Notes under the pieces: generated by a model
What the model was told of the DNA's origin: nothing
The model's input: the letters and a program-made list of their open reading frames with translations, nothing else
Database searches by the model: none
In this document: in pieces, positions 53,845 through 62,802 of the stretch
Layout of the letters: each line of letters begins with the position of its first letter
Position numbering within the stretch: the first letter of the stretch is position 1
Source of the DNA: Candidatus Kapaibacterium thiocyanatum
GTDB taxonomy: Bacteria > Bacteroidota > Ignavibacteria > Kapaibacteriales > Kapaibacteriaceae
Direction of reading: 5' to 3'
Assembly: GCA_001899175.1 (NCBI GenBank)
Contig: MKVH01000024.1
Span: 620,001-684,000, forward strand
Length of the DNA: 64,000 nt
Program-made: the position numbers and the translations under genes

Positions 53845-54834
53845 ATGCGTCGTAACATCCTGTATCTCGCCGTCATCGTGATGGCCATAGCCTCGTGTCA
53901 ACCGCCGGCTGATCGGCAGGAAGAACCGACAGTCGCCGCAACGGCGATACCTCTTCACACTGCACCGGATACGTCCACCATTCCGAGTGGCCCGACCGGG
54001 GAGATGATCCGCTACGGACGTGAACTCATCGTCAACTTCCCGTACTACCTCGGTCCGAAAGGAACGGTCGGCAAGTTCGGGAACAACGGGCTCGGTTGCC
54101 AGAACTGCCATCTCGATGCAGGTACCCGACCCTACGGTCTGAACTTCTTCTCCGCACACGCGCGATACCCTCAATACAGAGGACGTGAAGGACGCATCCT
54201 GACGCTCGGTGATCGCGTCAATAACTGCATCGAGCGTCCGATGAACGGCACGCCGATGCCGCTGGACAGCAAGGAAATGGTCGCTATTCTTGCCTACATG
54301 AAGTGGCTCAGTGCCGGAGTTCCCGTCGGCGGTCACGTTCCTGGCGATCAGCTCAAGGAAATCGTACTGTTGAACCGTCCGGCCGACCCGCATAAAGGAC
54401 GTGACATATACACCCGCCACTGCATGCGCTGCCACGGAGATGACGGCCAGGGCGTACTGAAGGAGGACGGAAAGTCCTACGTCTATCCTCCGGTATGGGG
54501 CAAGGAGTCGTATCAGCCCGGATCGAGCATGCACCGGCTCATCAAGAGCGCGCAGTTCATCAAGTACAATATGCCCTTCGATCTCGCACGCTGGGACAAG
54601 CCTGTCCTGACCGACGAGGAAGCGCAAGACGTCGCCTCCTATATCAACGACGACAAGCTTCACCAACGTCCGCATACCGAGCTGGATGACGACTATCCCG
54701 TTCAGGTCGATAAACCCGTCGATTATTGCGATGGCCCGTACTCCGATCCGTTCACCCAGGAACAGCACAAGTACGGTCCGTTCAAACCCATCCTCGAATG
54801 GCGCAAGAAGAACAAGCAACCGACAGGCTACTGA
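53845..54834 (+). CDS. Diheme c-type cytochrome, thiosulfate dehydrogenase TsdA-like
   Basis: 329 residues; lipoprotein-type signal (LAVIVMAIASC). Two heme c motifs: CQNCH near 87 and CMRCH near 193. The surrounding text (GRELIVNFPYYLG ... NGLGCQNCHLDAGTRPYGLNFFSAHARYPQYRGR ... VNNCIERPMNGTPMPLDSKEMVAILAYMKWLSAGVPVG) follows the TsdA/SoxAX-like pattern. Such enzymes oxidise thiosulfate to tetrathionate or the reverse. Activity is inferred. Confidence 0.85.
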   Translation: MRRNILYLAVIVMAIASCQPPADRQEEPTVAATAIPLHTAPDTSTIPSGPTGEMIRYGRELIVNFPYYLGPKGTVGKFGNNGLGCQNCHLDAGTRPYGLNFFSAHARYPQYRGREGRILTLGDRVNNCIERPMNGTPMPLDSKEMVAILAYMKWLSAGVPVGGHVPGDQLKEIVLLNRPADPHKGRDIYTRHCMRCHGDDGQGVLKEDGKSYVYPPVWGKESYQPGSSMHRLIKSAQFIKYNMPFDLARWDKPVLTDEEAQDVASYINDDKLHQRPHTELDDDYPVQVDKPVDYCDGPYSDPFTQEQHKYGPFKPILEWRKKNKQPTGY

Positions 54835-54962
54835 CAAGGCTATGACGATCGTGCGGGAAGCGTCGTTGAACGATGGAGATGGCTTCTCCGTCAGTCCTCG
54901 CTTCCCGATACTACCTGCTTGTCGGTATTCGTTCGTATCGGGTGAGAATCGGCAAATTGTTC

Positions 54963-55154
54963 TTGCTTGCCTTCGATATTGTAGTATAATTTGCATTCGT
55001 AGTGCAAGGTTGTGGTCCGCTGAATGTAGTGCCTGGTTCGCCCTGTAAGGTTTCCTTCCCGTGATAGATAGGCCGAAGTATCCGATACTCCATACCGGTA
55101 AAGGGTCGGAGACGGAGGTCCCATATTCTTACATTTCTTACTGGAGTAGTGCGT
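54963..55154 (+). promoter_or_regulatory. Promoter and long leader of tandem secreted-protein gene 1
   Basis: TTGCTTG (54963-54969), then TATAATTTG (54985-54993), followed by TTCGTAGTGCA (54996-55006) and a leader of about 150 bases containing CTCCATACCGGT (55088-55099) and the ribosome site GGAGTA before ATG 55155. The same elements in the same order recur upstream of gene 2 (55736-55944), so the leader was duplicated and kept. It may contain a structured RNA; no known riboswitch was recognised. Confidence 0.45.
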
Positions 55155-55598
55155 ATGCGACGGATAGTTCACTCAATGGCGATTCTTGCCATTTGCATGG
55201 TTGGGGTGGTTTCTGTGGCTCATGCAGACAAAACGACCACGACGACGACGATAACGGTCGAGCGCTACGATAACGGATTCGGTCTGCCGGATTGTGAGTC
55301 CTCGGGTACGGGATGTACCGTCACGATAACGAGAACGCAGGAAAAGGGTTCGGTCATCGCCCCAAGTGGAGGAGGCTTCATTCTTCACGTTGCGAATACG
55401 GATATGGTCGGTGTCGTACCACGTGGTACGGGACCGGTTACCAAGCCTCTGGTCAATCGCGCTGTCACCCTTCCCCCGACGACGACGGTAACGATCGACG
55501 ACAGTCCATCCTATCCCTTCCTCAACGGTCGTATCATCAATATCAGCGGTATCGCGACAGACGTCAACGGCGGGTATTCCGTATCCTTCCTTCCATAA
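55155..55598 (+). CDS. Secreted small protein, tandem family copy 1
   Basis: 147 residues with a signal peptide (MRRIVHSMAILAICMVGVVSVAHA) and a mature part starting DKTTTTTTITVERYDNG. Conserved in all three copies: a Cys pair (DCESSGTGC), a Gly/Ser loop (IAPSGGGFIL), then PPTTTVTIDDSPSYPFLNGRIINISGIATDVNGGYSVSFLP to the end. Beta-rich, probably periplasmic or outer-membrane. Family not recognised. ATG 55155 has GGAGTA upstream; the GTG at 55149 lacks spacing. Confidence 0.78.
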   Translation: MRRIVHSMAILAICMVGVVSVAHADKTTTTTTITVERYDNGFGLPDCESSGTGCTVTITRTQEKGSVIAPSGGGFILHVANTDMVGVVPRGTGPVTKPLVNRAVTLPPTTTVTIDDSPSYPFLNGRIINISGIATDVNGGYSVSFLP

Positions 55599-55735
55599 CG
55601 TGAACAAGGACTGGCGATGGAGCAGGTTGTCGCGTGATGGATGGAGCCATGGTTACTGAGAAGCAGGAGGAGAGTGCCGGACGTCCCCGGTAACCGGTAT
55701 TTCCTGTTGCCGAAACATTGGCACATCGATTCTCC

Positions 55736-55944
55736 TTGCTTGTGCTCATCGTGTCCGTCTATATTCGCTTCGTAGTGCAGAAACATGACCGCATCGTTGT
55801 CCGTTGTAGTGACCGGGCATGGAGGACGGATCTTCTTCTTTCGATATCGTTCGTATCCGGGCGTCGGGGGCTCCATACCGGTTAGGAGTACTCGATGTCG
55901 TGGGATACTCTTTCTTATCCATTCTATTTTTCGGAGTAGTGAGT
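55736..55944 (+). promoter_or_regulatory. Promoter and long leader of tandem secreted-protein gene 2
   Basis: TTGCTTG (55736-55742), TATATTCG (55760-55767), TTCGTAGTGCA (55769-55779), GTATCCG and CTCCATACCGGT (55872-55883), then the ribosome site before ATG 55945. Order and spacing parallel the leader of gene 1. The 346-base gap after gene 1 is explained by this element. Confidence 0.45.
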
Positions 55945-56388
55945 ATGCGACGACTGACCAGATATGCCGCGATGCTCGGCATCTGCCTTATCGGTGCCAT
56001 GTCCACGGCACACGCCGACAAGACGACGACGACGACGACCAAGACCGTCCAGCGGTACGATGCCGGATGGGGTACGCCCGATTGCGAGTTTTCCGGCTCC
56101 GGATGTACCGTTACGGTGACGACGACGACGGAGACCGGTTCGATCATCTCGCCCAGTGGTGGCGGCTTCATCCTTCAGGTCCTCAATACGAACATGACGG
56201 GCGAAGTGGTACGCGGCACCGGCCCCGTACCGGTTCCCGTCGTCAATCGTGCCATCATCTTTCCGGCAACGACGACCGTGACGATCGATAATAGCCCAAG
56301 CTATCCGCTCCTCAACGGTCGTATCATCGACATCAGCGGTATCCCGACGAACGTCAACGGTGGATACACCGTGTCCTTCCTTCCTTGA
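55945..56388 (+). CDS. Secreted small protein, tandem family copy 2
   Basis: 147 residues from ATG 55945; the frame upstream is leader. Signal peptide MRRLTRYAAMLGICLIGAMSTAHA, mature start DKTTTTTTKTVQRYDAG, Cys pair DCEFSGSGC, ISPSGGGFIL, VTIDNSPSYPLLNGRIIDISG and the end GGYTVSFLP. Clearly paralogous to copies 1 and 3. GGAGTA precedes it. Copy 3 starts 41 bases after its stop, so those two are likely cotranscribed. Confidence 0.8.
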   Translation: MRRLTRYAAMLGICLIGAMSTAHADKTTTTTTKTVQRYDAGWGTPDCEFSGSGCTVTVTTTTETGSIISPSGGGFILQVLNTNMTGEVVRGTGPVPVPVVNRAIIFPATTTVTIDNSPSYPLLNGRIIDISGIPTNVNGGYTVSFLP

Positions 56389-56429
56389 TCCTGGTTGTTT
56401 CATCCCTCAATCATTCCGGAGTAATGAGT

Positions 56430-56882
56430 ATGCGACGAATCATCCGTTCTGCCGCCGTTCTCGGAGTATGCCTCCTGGGCATCCTGTCGGCAGCCCATGC
56501 CGACAAAACGACGACGGTGACGACGATGACGGTACAGCGCTATGACGGTGGAACGGGACTTCCCGACTGCAATTCCTCGGGTACGGGATGCACGATCACC
56601 ATTACGAAAACGGTCGTGACCGAGTCTATCATCGCCCCGAGCGGTGGAGGTGGCGGGGGACTCATCCTTCAGGTGCCCTATACGGACATGACGGGAACGG
56701 TCCCGCGTATTACCGGCCCTGTCACGATACCGTTGGCCAACAGGGCTATCACGTTCCCCCCGACGACGACGGTAACGATCGACAATAGCCCGACATATCC
56801 GCTCCTCAACGGACGTGTCATCAATATCAGCGGTATCGCGACCGACGTGAACGGCGGTTATACGGTACTGTTCATGCCATAA
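56430..56882 (+). CDS. Secreted small protein, tandem family copy 3
   Basis: 150 residues from ATG 56430 (in-frame ATG 56424 also possible). Signal peptide MRRIIRSAAVLGVCLLGILSAAHA, mature DKTTTVTTMTVQRYDGG, Cys pair DCNSSGTGC, an expanded Gly stretch (SGGGGGGLIL), VTIDNSPTYPLLNGRVINISG and the end GGYTVLFMP. The extra Gly codons explain the three-residue length difference. Paralogous to copies 1 and 2. Confidence 0.8.
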   Translation: MRRIIRSAAVLGVCLLGILSAAHADKTTTVTTMTVQRYDGGTGLPDCNSSGTGCTITITKTVVTESIIAPSGGGGGGLILQVPYTDMTGTVPRITGPVTIPLANRAITFPPTTTVTIDNSPTYPLLNGRVINISGIATDVNGGYTVLFMP

Positions 56883-56909
56883 GAACATCGACGAAGCGAA
56901 GCGACACGG

Positions 56910-56941
56910 CGTGTCCGCTCCCGACTGTGGGTGCGGGCACG
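56910..56941 (+). terminator. Hairpin after the tandem family
   Basis: CGTGTCCGC (56910-56918) pairs with GCGGGCACG (56933-56941), and CCC with GGG inside, 27 bases after copy 3. The following TCATTGTAT has only a weak T content, so termination is plausible but not strong. Confidence 0.35.
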
Positions 56942-56975
56942 TCATTGTATCCATCGATATAGATCCGGAGTGTTC

Positions 56976-58481
56976 GTGAACTGGAAGATCCTGTACATCT
57001 CGATCTGGGCCATATTCCTGACGATCACGGTGTGCCATGCCGGTGAAGGATTGCCTGAAGTCGGAAGCAAGGTCCGCATGCTCCGATCCTCGAACGAAGC
57101 AGCGGCCAGCATCTATCTCTATACCGATGTCGCCGCATGCAACCTCTGCATGCAGTCCGTGGGTGGCATCGTTACGGATCTGAGGCGGTCGATGAAGATC
57201 GACTTCAAGGTCTTCGTTCTTGGCCTCGACAACGAAGGGGCGGAGCGATATCGTGAACAGTGGCCCTCGGCCAGCGCCGTCATTGCGGACGAGCTCGGTT
57301 TGTACAGGGATAAAGTATCGGCATCGAAGGAATCGTTCTACATCGCACTCGGCAAGGATGGCAAGGTGCTTGCCGTGGACAAGTCCGGAGGCCAGATGAC
57401 GGCTGAAATGATCCTCGCGGCGATTCTGTCGGACGAAGGCGGATCGTCGGCCGGACGAGGGAACGGAATGTCTGGACGGGAGCAGGCCTCCTATACGGTG
57501 GATCTCGGAACCTATGCCCCGAGTGCCGGACGACGGGAGCATATCTACGATCGGAAGCATGGTGTGATCTACACGATGCTGCAGCATTCGCTCGTGATGG
57601 TCCGTACCGATGTCAGGACGGGAGAGAGCAGGCAGATGCGCATCGACTCGGTCGTCAAGGACCCGATGATCGGATTGCTGTCTGCCAGTTGGGCGATACG
57701 GGACTCGCTTCTTCTCGTTCCCTGCAATGCCTACGACGACTACCGCAAGGTGATGACCTACGATGTCGTGAAGGATACGTTCACGACGCTGGACTACTAT
57801 CGCGGATGCTCGTCCGATACGACGGTCAATATCTCGACATGGATGTTCTACGATACGGACCGGAACGGTATCATCGCGAACACGTTCAGCGTCAACAGGT
57901 GCGAACGGCTGACGGCGAGCGACACCAACATCCGCATCATGGCCGTCAACGGTACGGAATGCAGGCCGTTCCGGAGCGCCGAACCCGAATACCGGACAAG
58001 GAAATGGAGTGGATTGAATTATGCCCTGTATCGCCGTGGACCGGGTGGACAGCTATACGAATGGCAGAATCTCATTCCGCGTATCAGCCTGCTCGATGGT
58101 CGTGGACGAACCGTCGAACAGTATCCATTGAGTCTCGACACTACGGTCTGGCGAACGTACCGGAATGACTTCCCATACGGTGAAAGCCGGAAGAAGATCG
58201 ACGAGGCATACAACCAGCGATCTTTCATCGTGGACTACGATTGTTCCGGAGATCGTATCGTCGCCATCTACAACAACTATACGTTCGGTGATACGGCGTC
58301 GGTCAAGCCCTATACCATCAGTTACGGGCTGTACCGGGGTACGATCGACGGGAAGCGCCTGCAGCCGCGAGATCTCCACTTTCCTGATGGAGTGGTGCCG
58401 GCCGTGATCGACGACCGCAGCTTCCTGGTTTCGACCGTCGAAGGCAGTACGATGAAGATCGGTATCCGGTCTTTCGAGTGA
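56976..58481 (+). CDS. Exported protein with thioredoxin-like N-terminus and beta-rich C-terminus
   Basis: 501 residues from the GTG at 56976, preceded by CGGAG as in the tandem family. Signal peptide (ILYISIWAIFLTITVCHA), then a thioredoxin/TlpA-like domain with CNLC near 55-58 (IYLYTDVAACNLCMQSVGGIV), a strand-helix pattern to about 155 (FYIALGKDGKVLAVD), and a long beta-rich region (about 170-501) that could be a six-bladed propeller (EHIYDRKHGVIYTM, FTTLDYYRGCSSD, WMFYDTDRNGIIAN). Function unknown; perhaps a periplasmic redox or sensor protein. Confidence 0.68.
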   Translation: MNWKILYISIWAIFLTITVCHAGEGLPEVGSKVRMLRSSNEAAASIYLYTDVAACNLCMQSVGGIVTDLRRSMKIDFKVFVLGLDNEGAERYREQWPSASAVIADELGLYRDKVSASKESFYIALGKDGKVLAVDKSGGQMTAEMILAAILSDEGGSSAGRGNGMSGREQASYTVDLGTYAPSAGRREHIYDRKHGVIYTMLQHSLVMVRTDVRTGESRQMRIDSVVKDPMIGLLSASWAIRDSLLLVPCNAYDDYRKVMTYDVVKDTFTTLDYYRGCSSDTTVNISTWMFYDTDRNGIIANTFSVNRCERLTASDTNIRIMAVNGTECRPFRSAEPEYRTRKWSGLNYALYRRGPGGQLYEWQNLIPRISLLDGRGRTVEQYPLSLDTTVWRTYRNDFPYGESRKKIDEAYNQRSFIVDYDCSGDRIVAIYNNYTFGDTASVKPYTISYGLYRGTIDGKRLQPRDLHFPDGVVPAVIDDRSFLVSTVEGSTMKIGIRSFE

Positions 58482-58603
58482 TTTCAGCACGGCCACGGGA
58501 ATCGGCCCGACTCGTTCATTGATGGAGAGCAGGTTCCGATCGAAGTATCTTGCCTGCAGGACGAGGCGAACGTTCGGATACTTCTATGAACGGGAGTGGT
58601 CGT

Positions 58604-59014
58604 ATGGCTGAACTCAAGACGAAGAAGACGGATATGAACGCCGAAGCCTTCATCGGGAGTGTTGCGGATGAAGGCAAACGCGACGATTGCAGGACCATCG
58701 TGTCCATGATGGCGAAGGTCACGAAGTCCCCTCCGGTGATGTGGGGCCCTTCCATCGTCGGCTTCGGCGACTATCGCTATGTCTACGCGAGCGGGCGCGA
58801 AGGGGACTGGTTCGTGATGGGTTTCTCGCCGAGAAAGCAGAAGCTCACCATCTATCTCACCGAAGGATTCGAGCATCATGCCGATCTGCTGTCGGAACTC
58901 GGGAAGTTCACGACCGGCATGGGATGTCTCTACGTCAAGCGACTTGGCGATATCGATATCAACGTGCTCGAAAAGCTCCTGGCCGCTTCAGCGAAACGTC
59001 TCATGAAGAAGTAG
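58604..59014 (+). CDS. DUF1801-domain protein
   Basis: 136 residues from ATG 58604 (MAELKTKKTDMNAEAFIGSV) with GGGAGTGG upstream. DUF1801 text: RDDCRTIVSMMAKVTKSPPVMWGPSIVGFGDYRYVYASGREGDWFVMGFSPRKQKLTIYL, and a C-terminal GCLYVKRLGDIDINVLEKLL. Free-standing, unlike the tailed DUF1801 protein at 12053. Biochemical role unknown. Confidence 0.88.
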   Translation: MAELKTKKTDMNAEAFIGSVADEGKRDDCRTIVSMMAKVTKSPPVMWGPSIVGFGDYRYVYASGREGDWFVMGFSPRKQKLTIYLTEGFEHHADLLSELGKFTTGMGCLYVKRLGDIDINVLEKLLAASAKRLMKK

Positions 59015-59081
59015 CGGGCCATAAACACCGACGGCCATCCCTTCGTGCGGAAAGGGATGACCGTACAGCATGCACCGGATG

Positions 59082-59576
59082 TCACTTCTTGTTGGTGTTG
59101 GGAGCCAGCTTCACACCCGTACCGGCATTCTTGTCCGGCTTCGGTTGCGTGTTGTAGTTCGGTTCCCAGAAGCGATTCCGTTCCTTCAATGAGTCGAAGC
59201 GTCGTTTCAGATCCTGGTAGGCTTCTTCCGAAGCCGTCCGGACCTCCATATACCGATGTCGCATGGTATCGCGTACCGCCGACAGTTCTGAAATCCGTTT
59301 GCGCATCTCGACTTTCACATCGCCTTTGGCCTGACCATAGACGGTTTCGAGTGAGTCGAGATAGGCATTCAGGCGGACCATGTGTTCGTCGACGCTGGCA
59401 TAGTAGGCCTCGCGTTGACGGTCCAGTTCCGCCTTGGCCCTGGTAGCCTGCTCGTCGATGGCGTCTTTCTTCGCGGCGATATTCTCGTCGAACTTCCGAT
59501 CGGCTTCCGTTCTCTTCGTGCATCCTGTGAGCATACAGGACGACACGAGGATGATAGCCAGACAGACGATGTACAT
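59082..59576 (-). CDS. Coiled-coil lipoprotein
   Basis: 164 residues. Lipobox MLTGC (Cys 19). The mature part (about 25-125) is an almost continuous charged helix (AAKKDAIDEQATRAKAELDRQ ...), ending in an Asn/Pro/Lys-rich tail. No family recognised. It is on the strand of the RND operon but separated from it by 110 bases and downstream of it. Confidence 0.75.
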   Translation of the reverse strand: MYIVCLAIILVSSCMLTGCTKRTEADRKFDENIAAKKDAIDEQATRAKAELDRQREAYYASVDEHMVRLNAYLDSLETVYGQAKGDVKVEMRKRISELSAVRDTMRHRYMEVRTASEEAYQDLKRRFDSLKERNRFWEPNYNTQPKPDKNAGTGVKLAPNTNKK

Positions 59577-59686
59577 GGCTTCACCTGCAGCGAATGTGAA
59601 CGTGACATTTCGACGGTCGTCGATGTCTTCGACTTTGATGATGAAAAAGTGTTCCAGCTATCGATGTCCGGAGGTTCCACAGGGTA

Positions 59687-62600
59687 TCATACCGTCCCCG
59701 AGAGCGGCGCTTCGGCCGGTCGAGCTTCGACGTCCGGAGGAAGAAGCAGGTACATGACTGGCGTCACCAGACGGGACAGGAGGGTGGAGCTGACAAGCCC
59801 GCCGATGATGACGATGGCCAGGGGAGAGTAGAGCTGATTGTATTCGATGACCAGCGGCAACAGTCCGCCGATGGCCGTGAGGGATGTAAGGACGATGGGC
59901 ACGAACCGTATTTCGCCCGCTTCCTGGATGGCCTCGATCAGGCCTTTGCCCTGGGCACGAAGCTGATTCGTGAAGTCTACCAGCAGTAACGAGTTCTTCA
60001 CTTCGATTCCCACGAGGGCGATCATACCGATCGTCGCCGTGAAGGAGAACGTCTCGCCGGCAAGCAGGAGTGCCGCCACGGCACCGATGATGCCGAGGGG
60101 AATCACGGACAGGACGATGGCGATGCTCTTGAACGTCTTGAATTCGAGGATGAGGACGGCGATGAAGCCGAAGACCGTCACGAGGATGATGATGCCCAGT
60201 CCGGAGAAGCTCTCGCTGCGGCTTTCCTGCTCTCCGGCGACCTGATAGCGGACACCGGTCGGAAACGGGAACGTCCTGAGTTGCTCGACGATGGCCGCAT
60301 TCACACGCGCCGTGTTGTAGCCGGTCTTCAGGAACGAGGAGACGGTGACCGTGCGTTCCTTGTCGTAGTGCCGTATCAGGTTGGGTGACGTCTCGAACTC
60401 GACGTCGGTGACGTTCCGGAGCGGAATCGTCGTGCCGGTCAGTGACTGGACGTAGAGAGCATCGAAGACATCGAACGAGGCCGTCGGTCCCTTGTGCGGT
60501 ATCGAGACATTGATGTTCATCTCGTCCTCGTTACCGTTGCGATAGGTGCCGATGTTCAGCCCTGCGATGCCGAGGCGTACCGTCCTGTCGATCTCTCCCG
60601 TCGGAATACCGAGCATGCCGGCCTTGTCCTTGTTGATGCGGATACGTGCATCGGTAGGCTGGACGCTGAGGGGGTTGTTCACATAGAGCGTGCCGCCGGT
60701 CCGTTTCAGCAATGTTTCGATGCGTGCTGCGACAGCACGTAGCGTATCCAGATCCTCACCGTAGATGCGATAGGCGAGAGGGGCATCGATCGGCGGTCCC
60801 TGCTCGAAGTCCTTGACCTCGATCTTCACCCCGGCGATATGGTTCAGGCGTTCGCGCAAGTCGTCGATGACGGCGATCTTCTCCTTCGTTCCGGTCTCCG
60901 GCTGGAGCTGGACGAAGATCTGGGCGAAGTTCTCGGCCTCGTTACGCTGCGTCACGTTGTAGTAAATGCGGGGATTTCCCTTGCCGACGTTGGTAGAGAA
61001 GTTCCGGATGACCGATCCCTTCGACCGTAGCACCCGTTCCACGTCGCGTGTGACCTCGTTCGTCGCATGGATATTCGTACCGTTCGGCATCTCGATGTTC
61101 ACGAGGAACATCGGCTTCTCCGACTTCGGGAACAGACTGAAGCCGACGACGGGGACGAGGGCGATGGCTCCCGCGAAGATGGAGAAGGCGATGACGAGGG
61201 TCATCTTCGGACGGTGCAATGCGGCATCGAGCACCTTGCTGTAGCTGCCGCTGATGATCTTCTTCAGACCACGGAGGAAGAAGTTCTCTTCGCCGACGCC
61301 ATGATTCCTGAGCAGGTGACTGGCGAGGAAGGGGACCACCGTGAGCGATACGACCATCGATGCGAAGACCGTCGTGATCACGGCCATGGGCAGGCTGCGG
61401 ATGAAGGCGCCTGCGGCTTCGGGCAGGAACATCAGCGGCAGGAAGGCGAACATGAGGAGAACGGTACAGCCGAGTACCGCAAGGGATATCTGCGAGGTGG
61501 CGCCGATGGCTGCCTTGGTACGTTCCACACCCATGCGCAGGAATCGTTCGATGTTCTCGACCACGACGATGGAGTCGTCGACCAGGATACCCAGGGCGAC
61601 GATCATGCCAACGATGGATAACTGGTTGATGTTGAATCCGAAGAGATTGAGCAGCGTGAGTCCGATGGAAAGGGACAAGGGGATGGAGATCATCACCACG
61701 ACCGAAGCACGGAAACCGAGCGGAAGCAGAGTGATCAGGACGAGGAGGATGGCGATGCTGAAATCCTTGGCGAAGCGTAGCAGACGTGTTGAGACGCTTT
61801 CCGTCTGATCGAAGACGGTGAGGAAGTCCACCGACGCCGGAAGGGTGGATCGGAAGTCCTGGATGACCGGCTCCACGTCCTTGCGGACATCGATGATGTT
61901 CTGCCCGCTCTTCTGGCTGGCCGTTACGAACACGCAGCGGTGGCCGTCGAGACGTGTGATGTGCGTCTCGTCCTCGTACCCCATCGTGACCGAAGCCACG
62001 TCGGAAAGACGAACGATCGATCCTCCCGTCGAGGCGATGACCGTCGCCGCTATCTCGTCGAGTGAGCCGTAGTCGCCGCTCGTCTTCACGTTGAACTTCC
62101 GGTTTCCGGCCGTGATACTGCCACCAGGCATGTTGACGTTCTCGCTCTGGAGCGCACCGAGTACGGCAGACGTCGGAACGTGCATCTGCGCCATCTTGTC
62201 GAGGTTCAGCTCTACCTGCACCTGCTGATCGGGGAAGCCCTGTGCATCGATGTTCTTCAGCCCACGTACCTTCTCGAGCCTGTCCTTCAACTCGTCGGCA
62301 TGATGCTGCAATACGGAATAAGGGACGCTCTCGCTGACCAGGGCGAACTGGAGGATGTTCACGTCCGTCGGCGTGAACTTGCGAATGGTGATGCTGTTGA
62401 TGTCTGCGGGAAGGTCCTTCCTGATGGAATTCACTTCGCGTACGATTTCCTGATACTTGTCGTCGGCATTCGATTCGAACTTGTATTCGACCTGGATGAC
62501 AGCGAGGCCGTCGTTGATGTCGGTCTTGATGCGCTTGATGTCGTCGAGTTCGTTGATCTTCTTCTCGAAGGGGTCGACGACGAGCTGTTCCATGTCGGAT

Positions 62601-62767
62601 GGTGTCGTACCGGGGTAGACGATGACGATGGCGAACTGGGGCGAGATGATGTCGGGGTCCTCGCTCCTGGGCATGGTCAGGAGGGATGTGATGCCCAGCG
62701 CCAGCACGGCGATGAACATGACGAGGGTGAACCGATAGTTCTCTACCGAGAATCGTGTGATGTTCAT
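59687..62767 (-). CDS. RND-family efflux permease
   Basis: 1026 residues, 12 transmembrane segments in two repeats. N-terminal SVENYRFTLVMFIAVLALGI, porter-domain text PRSEDPDIISPQFAIVIVYPGTTPSDMEQLVVDPFE, TM4 with the proton-relay Asp pair near 395 (GILVDDSIVVVENIERFLR) and the second-repeat GMIALVGIEVKNSLLLVDF. An AcrB/MdtB-like inner-membrane pump. It lies downstream of the fusion-protein gene by 35 bases. Substrate unknown. Confidence 0.94.
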   Translation of the reverse strand: MNITRFSVENYRFTLVMFIAVLALGITSLLTMPRSEDPDIISPQFAIVIVYPGTTPSDMEQLVVDPFEKKINELDDIKRIKTDINDGLAVIQVEYKFESNADDKYQEIVREVNSIRKDLPADINSITIRKFTPTDVNILQFALVSESVPYSVLQHHADELKDRLEKVRGLKNIDAQGFPDQQVQVELNLDKMAQMHVPTSAVLGALQSENVNMPGGSITAGNRKFNVKTSGDYGSLDEIAATVIASTGGSIVRLSDVASVTMGYEDETHITRLDGHRCVFVTASQKSGQNIIDVRKDVEPVIQDFRSTLPASVDFLTVFDQTESVSTRLLRFAKDFSIAILLVLITLLPLGFRASVVVMISIPLSLSIGLTLLNLFGFNINQLSIVGMIVALGILVDDSIVVVENIERFLRMGVERTKAAIGATSQISLAVLGCTVLLMFAFLPLMFLPEAAGAFIRSLPMAVITTVFASMVVSLTVVPFLASHLLRNHGVGEENFFLRGLKKIISGSYSKVLDAALHRPKMTLVIAFSIFAGAIALVPVVGFSLFPKSEKPMFLVNIEMPNGTNIHATNEVTRDVERVLRSKGSVIRNFSTNVGKGNPRIYYNVTQRNEAENFAQIFVQLQPETGTKEKIAVIDDLRERLNHIAGVKIEVKDFEQGPPIDAPLAYRIYGEDLDTLRAVAARIETLLKRTGGTLYVNNPLSVQPTDARIRINKDKAGMLGIPTGEIDRTVRLGIAGLNIGTYRNGNEDEMNINVSIPHKGPTASFDVFDALYVQSLTGTTIPLRNVTDVEFETSPNLIRHYDKERTVTVSSFLKTGYNTARVNAAIVEQLRTFPFPTGVRYQVAGEQESRSESFSGLGIIILVTVFGFIAVLILEFKTFKSIAIVLSVIPLGIIGAVAALLLAGETFSFTATIGMIALVGIEVKNSLLLVDFTNQLRAQGKGLIEAIQEAGEIRFVPIVLTSLTAIGGLLPLVIEYNQLYSPLAIVIIGGLVSSTLLSRLVTPVMYLLLPPDVEARPAEAPLSGTV

Positions 62768-62802
62768 TGGATATGCGGAGTGGATGATGGAGAAGGGCGA
62801 TA

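Noticed and set aside
55200-56530. ACG/ACC triplet runs in the tandem genes as a repeat array or CRISPR
   Set aside because: They are Thr codons at the mature N-terminus of each protein, with no spacer-repeat structure.
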